64,000 nt of DNA from Paraburkholderia sp. FT54 (lineage in GTDB: Bacteria > Pseudomonadota > Gammaproteobacteria > Burkholderiales > Burkholderiaceae), in assembly GCF_031585635.1 (NCBI RefSeq), contig NZ_CP134195.1:2356001-2420000 (forward strand). The letters are read 5' to 3'. Positions within the stretch are counted from its first letter, which is position 1. The number at the start of each line of letters is the position of its first letter. The translations under genes and the position numbers were made by a program. Positions 47,164 through 56,526 of this stretch are shown here, piece after piece. The notes under the pieces were generated by a model. It had not been told where the DNA came from. It ran no database searches and saw only the letters and a list, made by a program, of their open reading frames with translations.

Positions 47164-47303
47164 CTGGTCAACCCGCAACCGGCCCTGACGACCCGACCGC
47201 CACGCGAGAGCATGCCGCGCGCCGGTCACCCTCCCCCAAGTTTCGATGCCAGGCCGACGCCGCCGCACTCATCCGGCGCAGGCTATTACAACCGGAGAAC
47301 CTC

Positions 47304-47765
47304 GTGTCCATCGCAGTCGACCAACCCATCCCCGACTTCACCGCTTCTGCTACCGGTGGCGAGATCACGCTGTCCAAGCTGCGGGGCAAGAAGGTGGTGC
47401 TGTATTTTTATCCGAAGGACAACACGCCGGGCTGTACGACCGAAGGTCTGCAGTTTCGCGATCTGTATCCGAAGTTCAAGAAGGCCGGCGCGGAGATCAT
47501 GGGCGTGTCGCGCGACAGCCTGCGCTCGCATGACAACTTCAAGGCGAAGCTCGAATTGCCCTTCCCACTGATCTCGGATCCGGAAGAAACGCTGTGCGCG
47601 CTCTTCAGCGTCATCAAAATGAAGAAAATGTATGGCAAAGAAGTACGGGGGATTGAACGCTCCACGTTCCTCATCGACGGTGAAGGCGTGCTGCGCCAGG
47701 AGTGGCGCGGCGTGAAAGTGCCGGGCCACGTCGACGATATTCTGGAGGCTGTACAAGCGCTTTGA
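47304..47765 (+). CDS. bcp: Thiol peroxidase Bcp/PrxQ
   Basis: This 153-residue peroxiredoxin reduces hydroperoxides with thioredoxin. The peroxidatic cysteine is C44 in NTPGCTTE. The residue five positions on, where E. coli Bcp has its resolving cysteine, is Leu (L49). The only other cysteine is C98 in EETLCALFS. It may therefore be an alternative two-Cys form or a one-Cys enzyme. GTG start 47304. It stands between arnD and phoH. Confidence 0.94.
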   Translation: MSIAVDQPIPDFTASATGGEITLSKLRGKKVVLYFYPKDNTPGCTTEGLQFRDLYPKFKKAGAEIMGVSRDSLRSHDNFKAKLELPFPLISDPEETLCALFSVIKMKKMYGKEVRGIERSTFLIDGEGVLRQEWRGVKVPGHVDDILEAVQAL

Positions 47766-48118
47766 GGCGCGTTATATTGGGTTGCAATGAGTGCCTGTAC
47801 ACCCCCAAATTTTGCCGCTGCGCCAGACTTGACGGCCGCTTCCCGTTTCCTGGGTTCCGTCGGAGTCGCGAGGTGCAACGCGAGCACTGTAGGCGAGCCG
47901 CTTGCCCCGTACGCCGGGGCGGCGGCTTTTTCAATTGCGCGCGGCCGTTCGTTCACTCGGCCACGCGCTTCCGTTAAGGAGCCGATCGAAGACCAGGCGA
48001 ACCGGCATCTCTAGACCGAATGCGCGCCTCCGGGCGCAAACTGCGTGCGCACTCACTGGCACCGGCAGAATGCGACAGGCGGCGCACGATATGTGACCCG
48101 ATTAATTCGAGGGAAACC
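47766..48118 (+). other. bcp-phoH intergenic region
   Basis: No gene was recognised across this 353-bp stretch. A small 75-codon frame at 47787 has no ribosome site or recognisable motifs. The region holds a terminator-like hairpin (47896-47931) and must contain the phoH promoter, which I could not assign. Confidence 0.4.
47896..47931 (+). terminator. Intrinsic terminator downstream of bcp
   Basis: AGCCGC plus GCCCCG pairs with CGGGGC plus GCGGCT around a short loop and is followed by five T residues. Confidence 0.75.
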
Positions 48119-49987
48119 ATGCCTTTGCCTACCCCCCCCAGCAAGCTCGGCAATCTCCTGCCGCCTGACGAATACAAGGCCAAAGCCGCCAGTCCGGCGC
48201 GCTCCGCCGCGAAGAAACAGGCTGCCGACGGGGAATCCGCAGAGTCGGCCGATTACGGCCGCGCGAACGTCGCCACGCCGATGGCGCACGCCGCCAATGC
48301 CGCGACCACTTTGCGGCCTGTGCCGGCATCGTCGGCTGCTCCTGCCGCGTCGTCCGCATCCGCCGGCCAGGCCGCTCCGGCGCGCAGCGCAACGGCACCG
48401 GGCCGCAGATCGAAGCAGACCGCCGCCCTGCTGCAACCGGTTCCCGCTACCCGTGCGCCGGCCGAGCCGGCCGCGCAGCCGGTCGTCGCCCGCACGCCGA
48501 GCGCGAAGCAGGCCGAGGCCAGCACACCTGCGGCCGTCGCGCCGAGCACGCGCGGCACCAGCAAGAAACGTGGCACCGGCACCCAGCCGGCCGAAGTCCA
48601 GAAGCTCTTCGTGCTCGACACGAACGTGCTGATGCACGATCCGAGCTGCCTGTTCCGTTTCGAGGAACACGACGTCTATCTCCCGATGATGACGTTGGAA
48701 GAACTCGACAACCACAAGAAGGGCATGTCGGAAGTCGCGCGCAACGCACGTCAGGTGAGCCGCACACTGGACGCGCTGGTGGCGAACGCCGGCAACATGT
48801 CCGACGGCATTTCGCTGGCGCGTCTGGGCAGCCGCGAGGCTTCCGGGCGGCTGTACTTCCAGACCAAGCTCACCGCCATCGAGCCGGTGGAAGGCCTGCC
48901 GGAAGGCAAGGCCGACAACCAGATCCTCGGCGTGGTGCGCGCGTTGCAGCGCGACCGGATGGATCGCCAGGTCGTGCTGGTGTCGAAAGACATCAATATG
49001 CGCATCAAGGCGCATGCGCTTGGCCTGCCCGCCGAAGACTACTTCAACGACCAGGTGCTCGAAGACAGCGATCTGCTGTATTCCGGCATCCGCGCACTGC
49101 CGCAGGATTTCTGGACCAAGCACGCAAAGGGCATGGAGAGCTGGCAGGACACCAAGACCGGTACGACGTACTACCGTGTGACCGGTCCGCTGTGCGCCTC
49201 GATGCTGGTCAACGAGTTCGTCTATCTCGAGCCGCAAAACGGCGAGCCGGCGTTTCACGCGCTGGTGCGCGAGCTGAACGGCAAGACCGCGCTGCTGCAA
49301 ACCTTGCGCGACTACGGCCACCACAAGAACAACGTGTGGGGCATCACGGCGCGTAACCGCGAGCAGAACTTCGCGCTGAACCTGTTGATGAATCCGGAGA
49401 TCGACTTCGTCACGCTGCTGGGTCAGGCCGGCACCGGCAAGACGCTGGTCGCGCTCGCCGCCGGTCTTGCGCAGGTGCTGGACGACAAGCGCTACAACGA
49501 GATCATCGTGACGCGTGCGACGGTGCCGGTCGGCGAAGACATCGGCTTCCTGCCGGGTACGGAAGAGGAAAAAATGCAGCCGTGGATGGGTGCATTCGAC
49601 GACAACCTCGAAGTCCTGCAGAAGACCGACGACGCAGCCGGCGAATGGGGCCGCGCCGCGACTCAGGAGTTGATCCGCTCGCGCCTGAAGGTCAAGAGCA
49701 TGAACTTCATGCGCGGCCGCACGTTCGTGGACAAGTATCTGATCATCGACGAGGCGCAAAACCTGACGCCGAAACAGATGAAAACGCTGGTCACGCGTGC
49801 GGGTCCGGGCACGAAGATCATCTGTCTGGGCAACATCGCGCAGATCGATACGCCTTACCTGACGGAAGGCAGTTCGGGACTGACGTACGTGGTCGATCGC
49901 TTCAAGGGCTGGGCGCACAGTGGGCATGTGACGCTGGCACGCGGCGAGCGTTCGCGTCTGGCGGATTACGCATCGGAAATTCTTTAA
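48119..49987 (+). CDS. PhoH-family ATPase with PIN domain (YlaK/PhoH2-like)
   Basis: This 622-residue protein fuses a PIN ribonuclease domain (from about 162: FVLDTNVLMHDPSCLFRFEEHDVYLPMMTLEELDNHKKG, catalytic-type Asp at D167) to a PhoH helicase-like ATPase (about 410-620: LLGQAGTGKTLVALAAGLAQ and YLIIDEAQNLTPKQMKTLVTR). The PIN-PhoH combination is an RNA-cleaving, ATP-dependent module in actinobacterial PhoH2. The role here is inferred. The first ~160 residues are a low-complexity Ala/Pro linker. ATG 48119 has GAGGGA upstream. Confidence 0.9.
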   Translation: MPLPTPPSKLGNLLPPDEYKAKAASPARSAAKKQAADGESAESADYGRANVATPMAHAANAATTLRPVPASSAAPAASSASAGQAAPARSATAPGRRSKQTAALLQPVPATRAPAEPAAQPVVARTPSAKQAEASTPAAVAPSTRGTSKKRGTGTQPAEVQKLFVLDTNVLMHDPSCLFRFEEHDVYLPMMTLEELDNHKKGMSEVARNARQVSRTLDALVANAGNMSDGISLARLGSREASGRLYFQTKLTAIEPVEGLPEGKADNQILGVVRALQRDRMDRQVVLVSKDINMRIKAHALGLPAEDYFNDQVLEDSDLLYSGIRALPQDFWTKHAKGMESWQDTKTGTTYYRVTGPLCASMLVNEFVYLEPQNGEPAFHALVRELNGKTALLQTLRDYGHHKNNVWGITARNREQNFALNLLMNPEIDFVTLLGQAGTGKTLVALAAGLAQVLDDKRYNEIIVTRATVPVGEDIGFLPGTEEEKMQPWMGAFDDNLEVLQKTDDAAGEWGRAATQELIRSRLKVKSMNFMRGRTFVDKYLIIDEAQNLTPKQMKTLVTRAGPGTKIICLGNIAQIDTPYLTEGSSGLTYVVDRFKGWAHSGHVTLARGERSRLADYASEIL

Positions 49988-50020
49988 GGTTCAGCTAGTT
50001 AGCGTTTGTTAGAAGTCGCG

Positions 50021-50056
50021 AGCCGCGTCTGGAGCAATCTGGACGCGGCTTTTTTC
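50021..50056 (+). terminator. Intrinsic terminator of phoH-like gene
   Basis: AGCCGCGTC (50021-50029) pairs with GACGCGGCT (50042-50050), followed by a T-run. Confidence 0.9.
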
Positions 50057-50199
50057 TCGCCCGCGCGTTCTCACCGGGCAACACTTAGCGCGCGAACTTC
50101 AAGTAATTTGTCAAGAATTCTTGCCGGAGCGAGGTCCCAAGGGCTACCATCCCGACATCGTTTGCCGTTAAACGAGCGCTTACCGCTCGCCTCGTCTTC

Positions 50200-51414
50200 A
50201 TGCGCCGACTCGCCCTCTCGTTGCTGACCGTTCTGCTGCTCGCCGCCTGTGCCGGCGCGCCGCAGAAGACGTTGTCGCGCTCGGGCAGCTCGGTCGTCGT
50301 GGCGAACGGCGCCTATCACGCTCCGCCGCCCGGCTTTCCGAATTTCGTCGACCACAGCATCGGCCGCGAGGAAATCTCGATTCAGGCGATGAGTCTCGTC
50401 GGCATTCCATACCGCTGGGGCGGCAATACGCCGGATAGCGGCTTCGATTGCAGCGGATTGGTTCGCTATGTCGTCTTGCGCGCGGCGTCCGTGAATCTGC
50501 CGCGCACGACGGCGGATATGAGCGGGCGTGGCGAATCGATCGAGCCGGACGAGATCGCGCCGGGCGATCTGATTTTCTTCAACACGACGGGGCGGGCGCA
50601 TTCGCACGTCGGCATTTATGTGGGCAAGCTGCGTTTTGTCAACGCGCCGTCGACCGGTGGGACGGTGAGGCTCGACTATTTGACCAATCCTTATTGGGCC
50701 AAACGTTTCGACGGGATTCGCCGCGTGGCCGGGCCGGCCGCGACACCCGCGCCATTCGATACGCCGAACTATCAGGCTGCGGCGCCGCGGCCTGAGCGTG
50801 TTGCGCCTGTGGCGCAGACAGCGCCGGCGTATGCGGGCGTGGCGGGTGCAGCGGCGACCGTGGCGCCGGCGTCGACGAAGACAGCGGCACAGCCGCCGGT
50901 TTATGCCACGGGCGCGCTGCAACCCCAATCGCAAACGCAGCCGACGGCCCGCGTGGCGGCGACGCCGCGCGCACCGTCAACCACAGAAGCTCAACCGACA
51001 ACCACCGCAGCCACGCCACAAGCCGATCCGTTCGAACCACCACCGCCGGGCCTGAGCGCAGCGCAGATGCAAGCGCGTGCGGCAGGCGCGGTGTCGCCGA
51101 CGCCGGGGCCTGCCGCTCAAGCCAGTGCCGATGTCGCCAACGCCAGCGCATTGGCTCAGCCACAGCCGATGCCTTCACGCACTGCGCCGCAAGCGGCGGC
51201 CGGACGCGCTCCCGATCCAATCGATGCCGCCGCCGACGCGTTCGAGCCGCCGCCGCCCGCTTCCGTCGCCGCGCGTCAGGCTCGCCAGGCGCAGCAAGCC
51301 GATGAGAACGGCAGCGTGCAGATCATGCGTGCGTCGACCGCCTCGCGCGGCATACCCGCCCCCACGCAGACCAACGACGATCCAATCGCCCGCTTCGCCA
51401 ACGGCAACTTCTGA
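50200..51414 (+). CDS. NlpC/P60 family lipoprotein peptidase
   Basis: This 404-residue predicted lipoprotein has a signal peptide with lipobox LLAACAG (Cys17). The NlpC/P60 cysteine peptidase domain spans about 58-175: catalytic C84 in GFDCSGL, H136 in HSHVGIYVG, and N148 at the third polar position in FVNAPSTGG. It should cut peptidoglycan stem peptides in the periplasm. The C-terminal ~220 residues are Ala/Pro/Gln-rich with a repeated FEPPPP motif, and only the first ~180 residues resemble standard family members. Confidence 0.9.
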   Translation: MRRLALSLLTVLLLAACAGAPQKTLSRSGSSVVVANGAYHAPPPGFPNFVDHSIGREEISIQAMSLVGIPYRWGGNTPDSGFDCSGLVRYVVLRAASVNLPRTTADMSGRGESIEPDEIAPGDLIFFNTTGRAHSHVGIYVGKLRFVNAPSTGGTVRLDYLTNPYWAKRFDGIRRVAGPAATPAPFDTPNYQAAAPRPERVAPVAQTAPAYAGVAGAAATVAPASTKTAAQPPVYATGALQPQSQTQPTARVAATPRAPSTTEAQPTTTAATPQADPFEPPPPGLSAAQMQARAAGAVSPTPGPAAQASADVANASALAQPQPMPSRTAPQAAAGRAPDPIDAAADAFEPPPPASVAARQARQAQQADENGSVQIMRASTASRGIPAPTQTNDDPIARFANGNF

Positions 51415-51597
51415 GACCGCAACGCCGGCCAGGCGTCGACCCTTTCCGCGCTCTGCACGCGAACACGACCGGATCATGCCGCCTGCGGCGTCCATACCTC
51501 AAGACACAAGCCGGCCGGCGGCGCACGCGGCCGACACCACCACGACGCCGCCGATCTGCTATCGTCATCGATATTCTTTCGAAAGCGGGTGATGACG

Positions 51598-52404
51598 ATG
51601 GATCTCGGGCTTAAGGACAAGGTGGTGCTGATCACGGGCGGCAGCAAGGGAATCGGGTTCGCTTGCGCCCGGGCGTTTGCGCTAGAGGGCGCGAAAGTCG
51701 CGATCGTCTCACGCGATCCGGCCAATCTCGCGCGCGCTTACGAGCAGTTGAAGCAGGAAGGCCTGCACGTGCATCGAACCCGCGCCGACCTGCACGAACC
51801 GCACAGCGCCGCCGATATCGTCGAGGAAGTCAGCACCGCGGTCGGCCCGATCGACATACTGATCAACAGCGCCGGCGCCGCTCGCCGTTACGACCCGGAA
51901 ACGCTCGATGCCGAGGCGTTCCGCGCCACCATGGAAGCGAAATACTTCCCCTACATCTATCCCCAGCAGGAAGTGCTGCGCCGCATGGCCGAGCGCGTCA
52001 AGGCCGGCAACGGCGGCGAGCCCGGCACGATCGTCAATATCATCGGCATGGGCGGCAAGATCGCGAGCGATATCCATATTGCCGGCGGCGCTGCGAACGC
52101 CGCGTTGATGCTCGCCACCGTCGGCCTCGCTCATTATTACGGGCGCTATGGCATCCGCATCAACGCGATCAACCCCGGGGCGACGCTGACCGAGCGTGTC
52201 GAGGAAGCGGTCAAACTGGAAGCGACGCAGCAAGGCATCGAGAGCACGGAAGCGCTCGCGCGCGGGCAGGCCAAAGTACCGCTCGGACGCTATGCCAAAC
52301 CCGAGGAAATCGCGGATGTCGCGCTGTTTCTGGCGAGCCGCCGCGCGAGCTATGTGACGGGCGCAATCGTCCCGATGGATGGAGCCAGCGCGCCGCTGAT
52401 CTAG
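51598..52404 (+). CDS. SDR-family protein lacking the usual catalytic residues
   Basis: This 268-residue Rossmann protein has a good NAD(P)-binding site (TGGSKGIG, 13-20) and NSAG (90-93), and ends with YVTGAIVPMDGASAPLI. The YxxxK active site normally found before the AAL segment reads GGAAN, so Tyr becomes G163 and Lys becomes N167. The serine position is also non-Ser (NIIGMGG). It may be a non-canonical SDR or a binding protein. ATG 51598 follows GGTGA by five bases. GTG 51589 and ATG 51592 are alternatives. It converges with pit. Confidence 0.82.
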   Translation: MDLGLKDKVVLITGGSKGIGFACARAFALEGAKVAIVSRDPANLARAYEQLKQEGLHVHRTRADLHEPHSAADIVEEVSTAVGPIDILINSAGAARRYDPETLDAEAFRATMEAKYFPYIYPQQEVLRRMAERVKAGNGGEPGTIVNIIGMGGKIASDIHIAGGAANAALMLATVGLAHYYGRYGIRINAINPGATLTERVEEAVKLEATQQGIESTEALARGQAKVPLGRYAKPEEIADVALFLASRRASYVTGAIVPMDGASAPLI

Positions 52405-52435
52405 ACGGCGCGCTTCGAAGCCGGACAGTTTGATA

Positions 52436-52459
52436 GCGCGGCGGACAACGCCGCCGCGC
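52436..52459. terminator. GC-rich hairpin between converging SDR and pit genes
   Basis: The perfect 9-bp stem GCGCGGCGG/CCGCCGCGC has a six-base loop in the 58-bp convergent gap. There is no T-run, so terminator function is uncertain. Confidence 0.5.
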
Positions 52460-52462
52460 GTT

Positions 52463-53473
52463 CTACAAGAAACGGTGGCCGAGCCACCACGCCGCCCCGG
52501 CGAGCGCCGCGGAAGCCGGGATCGTCAGAATCCACGCCCAGACGATGTTGCCCGCCACGCCCCAACGCACCGCGCTCAACTTCTGCGTCGCGCCGACACC
52601 GACAATCGCGCCGGTAATCGTGTGCGTGGTGGACACCGGGATGCCGAGCCACGAGGCGGTAAACAGTGTGATCGCCCCGCCCGACTCCGCGCAAAAGCCG
52701 CCGACCGGCTTGAGCTTGGTGATCTTCTGGCCCATCGTGCGGACAATGCGCCAGCCGCCGAACAGCGTGCCGATGCCCATGGAGAGATAACAGCCGCCGA
52801 TCACCCACAGCGGCGGCGCATCCGCGATCGACGACGCATAACCGGTTGCGATCAGCAGCATCCAGATAATGCCGATGGTTTTCTGCGCGTCGTTGCCGCC
52901 GTGGCCGAGGCTGTACAAGCCCGCCGACACCAGCTGCAGGCGCCGGAAACGCCGATCGACCTTGCTCGGCGGCGTGCGGAAGTAGATCCACGACACCGCC
53001 AGCATGAAGAACGAGCCGAGCACGAAGCCGAGCAGCGGCGAAATGAAGATGAAGGCCACCGTCTTCATCAGGCCGTCGAAATTGAGCGAGCCCCAGCCCG
53101 ACTTGGCGAGCGCCGCGCCCACCAGGCCGCCGATCAGCGCATGCGAGGAGCTCGATGGAATGCCGTAGTGCCACGTGATGATGTTCCAGCCGATCGCACC
53201 GACCAGCGCGCCGAAAATCACGTAATGGTCGACGATGTTCGGATCGATCGTGCCTTTGCCGACGGTCGCCGCCACTTTCAGGTGGAACACGAAATAGGCG
53301 ACGACGTTGAACGCCGCCGCGAAGGCCACCGCCTGCTGCGGCTTCAGCACGCCGGTCGAGACGACCGTGGCGATCGAATTCGCCGCGTCGTGGAAGCCGT
53401 TCATGAAGTCGAAAATCAGTGCGACAGCGACCAGGCCGCCGACGACCCAGATTGCGAGTTGTATCGATTGCAT
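52463..53473 (-). CDS. pit: Low-affinity inorganic phosphate transporter, PiT family
   Basis: This 336-residue inner-membrane PiT protein has the two family signatures: DFMNGFHDAANSIATVV near the N-terminus and HGGNDAQKTIGIIW in the middle. IPSSSSHALIGGLVGAAL and IPVSTTHTITGAIVGVG are the paired inner repeats. It imports phosphate, probably as a metal-phosphate complex, with H+. ATG overlaps the stop of the DUF47 gene by one base (TAATG), so the pair is translationally coupled. Confidence 0.95.
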   Translation of the reverse strand: MQSIQLAIWVVGGLVAVALIFDFMNGFHDAANSIATVVSTGVLKPQQAVAFAAAFNVVAYFVFHLKVAATVGKGTIDPNIVDHYVIFGALVGAIGWNIITWHYGIPSSSSHALIGGLVGAALAKSGWGSLNFDGLMKTVAFIFISPLLGFVLGSFFMLAVSWIYFRTPPSKVDRRFRRLQLVSAGLYSLGHGGNDAQKTIGIIWMLLIATGYASSIADAPPLWVIGGCYLSMGIGTLFGGWRIVRTMGQKITKLKPVGGFCAESGGAITLFTASWLGIPVSTTHTITGAIVGVGATQKLSAVRWGVAGNIVWAWILTIPASAALAGAAWWLGHRFL

Positions 53474-54099
53474 TATGCGTTTTCCAGCACGATGCCTTCG
53501 ATGATGTTCGCTACATCCTCACACTTGTCCGTGATCGTTTCGAGCAATTCATAGATCGCTTTCAGCTTGATCAGCGTCTTGACGTTGTCTTCTTCACGGA
53601 ACAGTTTCGACATGGCCGAGCGCAGCACGCGGTCGGCTTCCGATTCCAGACGATCGATTTCCTCGCAGGCCTTCAGGATCTGGCTCGCCTGCTTCATGTC
53701 GGACAGCAGGCTCACGGCGAACTGCACGCGCTCGGAGGTCGCCGTGCAGATGTGTGCCAGTTGGCTCGCCTCGGAGGTCACGGCCTGCACGTCGTACAGC
53801 GAAATGGCGGTGGCGACGTCCTCCATCAGGTCGAGGATGTCGTCCATCGTGGTGATCAGCTTGTGGATCTCGTCACGGTCGAGCGGCGTGATGAACGTCT
53901 TGTGCAGCAGGTCGATGGTTTCGTGCGTGAGCTTGTCGGCGGCCTTTTCGGCTTTTTGTACGTTTTGCTTGTGGGTCTCGGCGTCCTGCAGATTGTCGAT
54001 CAGCAGCTCGAGTTCGCGGCTTGCCGAGACGATGCACGTTGCGTGCGCATTGAAAATTTCAAAGAACTTGCCCTCGGTGGGCATGAAACGACCGAACAT
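53473..54099 (-). CDS. DUF47/PhoU-like partner of Pit
   Basis: This 208-residue all-helical protein of the DUF47 (PhoU-related) family begins MFGRFMPTEGKFFEIFNAHA. Acidic helix segments ITTMDDILDLMEDV and CEEIDRLESEADRVLRSAM match the PhoU-like metal-cluster repeats. Such genes precede pit in many bacteria and are thought to regulate the permease. It is the first gene of the coupled pair. Confidence 0.92.
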   Translation of the reverse strand: MFGRFMPTEGKFFEIFNAHATCIVSASRELELLIDNLQDAETHKQNVQKAEKAADKLTHETIDLLHKTFITPLDRDEIHKLITTMDDILDLMEDVATAISLYDVQAVTSEASQLAHICTATSERVQFAVSLLSDMKQASQILKACEEIDRLESEADRVLRSAMSKLFREEDNVKTLIKLKAIYELLETITDKCEDVANIIEGIVLENA

Positions 54100-54182
54100 T
54101 GGGATCCCGAAAATTGGTCACATTATGGCTGACATAAAACCGCCACATTGTACCGTTGCGAGACTCGGGCCGCACTTTTGAA

Positions 54183-54202
54183 AGCGCCGTTACAACGGCG
54201 CT
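54183..54202 (-). terminator. Hairpin downstream of dnaB
   Basis: AGCGCCGT and ACGGCGCT (8 bp) flank a four-base loop, 37 bases after the dnaB stop. The minus-strand T-run is short. Confidence 0.55.
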
Positions 54203-54238
54203 CCAGTTATCGCTTCACTTCTGCGCGAATTTGCGTTT

Positions 54239-55624
54239 TTAGTCGCTGTAGAAATTCTGCGCGCCGGCAAAGTTGTCGAACTTCGTAAATTGGCCATGGA
54301 ACGTGAGCCGAACGGGGCCGATCGGGCCATTCCGCTGCTTACCGATGATGATCTCGGCCGTGCCTTTATCGGGGCTGTCCGGGTTATAGACCTCATCGCG
54401 GTAAATGAACAGGATCACGTCGGCATCCTGCTCGATAGCGCCGGATTCGCGCAAATCCGACATGATCGGCCGCTTGTTCGGACGCTGTTCGAGACCCCGG
54501 TTGAGCTGCGACAACGCGATCACCGGCACGTCGAGTTCCTTGGCGAGACTTTTCAACGAACGTGAGATTTCCGAAATTTCGGTCGCGCGGTTTTCCCCTG
54601 ACGACGACCCGCTCATCAGTTGCAGGTAGTCGATGATGATCAGCCCCAGCTTGCCGCACTGGCGCGACAATCGGCGCGCGCGCGAACGCAGTTCCATCGG
54701 ATTCAGACCGCCGGTTTCGTCGATGAAAATCTGCGCCTCGCTCATTTTCTGCACGGCGTGCGTGAGCTTCGGCCAATCCTCGTCGGTCAGACGCCCCGTT
54801 CGCATACGATGCTGATCCAGCCGGCCGACCGAGCCGAGCATACGCATGGTGAGTTGCGAACCCGGCATTTCCATCGAGAACACCGCGACCGGCAAGCCGT
54901 ACTCGACCGCCACGTATTCGCCGACGTTCATCGAAAACGCCGTTTTACCCATCGACGGGCGGCCCGCGACGATGATCAGTTCGCCGCCGTGCATACCGGA
55001 AGTCATGCGGTCCAGATCGACAAAGCCGGTCGGCGTGCCGGTTACGTCGCTCGGATTCGCCGTGTGATAAAGCGTGTCGATCCGCTCGACGACTTCCGTG
55101 AGCAGCGGCCCGATTTCGAGGAAACCCTGAGTGCCGCGCGCGCCGTCTTCGGCGATGGAAAACACCTTCGACTCGGCCTCGTCCAGCAACTGCCGGACTT
55201 CCTTGCCCTGCGGGTTGAAGGCGTCGGCGGAGATCTCATCGGCGACCGACACCAGACGGCGCAGCACCGCCCGATCGCGCACGATTTCCGCGTAGCGGCG
55301 AATATTCGCCGCGCTCGGCGTGTTCTGCGCCAGCGCGTTCAGATAGGCCAGACCGCCGACCTCTTCCGCCTTGCCCGAGGTGCCGAGCGCCTCGTACACG
55401 GTGATCACGTCGGCCGGACGCGTGGCCGCGATCAGCTTGCCGATGTGCTCGAAGATGATGCGGTGATCGTAGCGGTAGAAGTCGCTCTGCGACAGGAAGT
55501 CGGCGATGCGGTCCCACGCGGCATTGTCGAGCAGCAGGCCGCCCAGCACCGATTGCTCGGCCTCGATCGAATGCGGCGGGACTTTCAGCGACTCGAGTTG
55601 GGGGTCTTTGGACGGTGCGTTCAT
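54239..55624 (-). CDS. dnaB: Replicative DNA helicase DnaB
   Basis: This hexameric 5'-3' helicase of the replication fork is 461 residues. The N-terminal domain (PHSIEAEQSVLGGLLLDNAAWDRIADFL) and RecA-like C-terminal domain are present, with Walker A GRPSMGKTAF, Walker B LGLIIIDYLQLM, and the conserved ALSQLNRGLEQRPNKRPIMSDLRESGAIEQDADVI. No intein is present. It follows rplI but is separated by a strong terminator, so it needs its own promoter, not identified. Confidence 0.98.
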   Translation of the reverse strand: MNAPSKDPQLESLKVPPHSIEAEQSVLGGLLLDNAAWDRIADFLSQSDFYRYDHRIIFEHIGKLIAATRPADVITVYEALGTSGKAEEVGGLAYLNALAQNTPSAANIRRYAEIVRDRAVLRRLVSVADEISADAFNPQGKEVRQLLDEAESKVFSIAEDGARGTQGFLEIGPLLTEVVERIDTLYHTANPSDVTGTPTGFVDLDRMTSGMHGGELIIVAGRPSMGKTAFSMNVGEYVAVEYGLPVAVFSMEMPGSQLTMRMLGSVGRLDQHRMRTGRLTDEDWPKLTHAVQKMSEAQIFIDETGGLNPMELRSRARRLSRQCGKLGLIIIDYLQLMSGSSSGENRATEISEISRSLKSLAKELDVPVIALSQLNRGLEQRPNKRPIMSDLRESGAIEQDADVILFIYRDEVYNPDSPDKGTAEIIIGKQRNGPIGPVRLTFHGQFTKFDNFAGAQNFYSD

Positions 55625-55697
55625 GGAGTGGGATTATCGGGCAAATCGGGGGCGCGCGGGCGGCCGCGGCGAGCGGGAAAAACAAAAAAACGGGCAC

Positions 55698-55730
55698 AAA
55701 AAAAGCAGGGGCCGGTTACCCGGCCCCTGC
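55698..55730 (-). terminator. Intrinsic terminator of the rpsF-priB-rpsR-rplI operon
   Basis: The 11-bp perfect stem GCAGGGGCCGG/CCGGCCCCTGC (55705-55715 and 55720-55730) is followed on the minus strand by seven T residues. Confidence 0.93.
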
Positions 55731-55768
55731 CTTTTGCCAGCAACCTCCTGGCAGATGCTATTTGGTGC

Positions 55769-56221
55769 TTAGACGTGTTCGCCGATCACAGCCACCGTCA
55801 CATCGACCAGAACGTCAGTGTGCAGCGAGACTTGAACTGCGTGCTCGCCAACCATCTTCAGCGGGCCTTCCGGCAGACGCACTTGCGCCTTTTCTACTGC
55901 GAAGCCTTGCTTGACCAGGGCTTCAGCGATGTCCGCGTTCGTCACCGAACCGAACAGACGGCCGTCGACGCCAGCTTTCTGATTGATCTGAACCGTCGAG
56001 CCACCCAGCTTTTCGCCTTGGGCTTGGGCCGCAGCCAGCTTTTCAGCGGCGACTTTTTCGAGTTCTGCACGGCGCACTTCAAATTCAGCCAGGGCTTCTT
56101 TCGTTGCACGGCGAGCTTGCTTGTTCGGGATCAGGAAGTTACGTGCGTAACCGTCCTTGACCTTCACGATATCGCCCAGGTTGCCCAGATTGACGACTTT
56201 TTCCAGAAGAATAATTTGCAT
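55769..56221 (-). CDS. rplI: 50S ribosomal protein L9
   Basis: L9 binds 23S rRNA at the base of the L1 stalk. It is 150 residues. The N-terminal domain [32 protein letters not shown] is followed by a long connecting helix and the C-terminal domain. It is the last gene of the rpsF operon, upstream of a strong terminator. Confidence 0.98.
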   Translation of the reverse strand: MQIILLEKVVNLGNLGDIVKVKDGYARNFLIPNKQARRATKEALAEFEVRRAELEKVAAEKLAAAQAQGEKLGGSTVQINQKAGVDGRLFGSVTNADIAEALVKQGFAVEKAQVRLPEGPLKMVGEHAVQVSLHTDVLVDVTVAVIGEHV

Positions 56222-56248
56222 TCGGAGACTCCTTATCGCGTCGTCGGG

Positions 56249-56524
56249 TTAGGCCTTGTGCTGGTCGGTGTACGGCACCAGCGCGAGGAAGCGTGCGCGC
56301 TTGATTGCCGTGTCCAGCTGGCGTTGATAGTGCGACTTCGTACCCGTGAGACGCGCCGGCGTGATCTTGCCGTTTTCGCCGATGAAGTCCTTCAGCGTTT
56401 CGAGGTCCTTGTAGTCGATGTGATCGACGCCAGCGGCCGTGAAACGGCAGAACTTCTTGCGCTTGAAGAGCGGATTTTGTTGCTGACGACGCTTGTCGAA
56501 TTTCTTACCAGTCGGGCGGGGCAT
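56249..56524 (-). CDS. rpsR: 30S ribosomal protein S18
   Basis: The 91-residue S18 has [66 protein letters not shown], the whole family signature. It pairs with S6 on the platform of the small subunit. It starts two bases after the priB stop. Confidence 0.98.
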   Translation of the reverse strand: MPRPTGKKFDKRRQQQNPLFKRKKFCRFTAAGVDHIDYKDLETLKDFIGENGKITPARLTGTKSHYQRQLDTAIKRARFLALVPYTDQHKA

Positions 56525-56526
56525 GT

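Noticed and set aside
47787..48014. 75-codon plus-strand frame between bcp and phoH
   Set aside because: There is no ribosome site, no recognisable motif, and it spans the terminator-like hairpin at 47896-47931.
48053..49927. 624-codon minus-strand open frame opposite the PIN-PhoH gene
   Set aside because: It is a shadow frame. The plus strand encodes clear PIN and P-loop motifs over the same bases.
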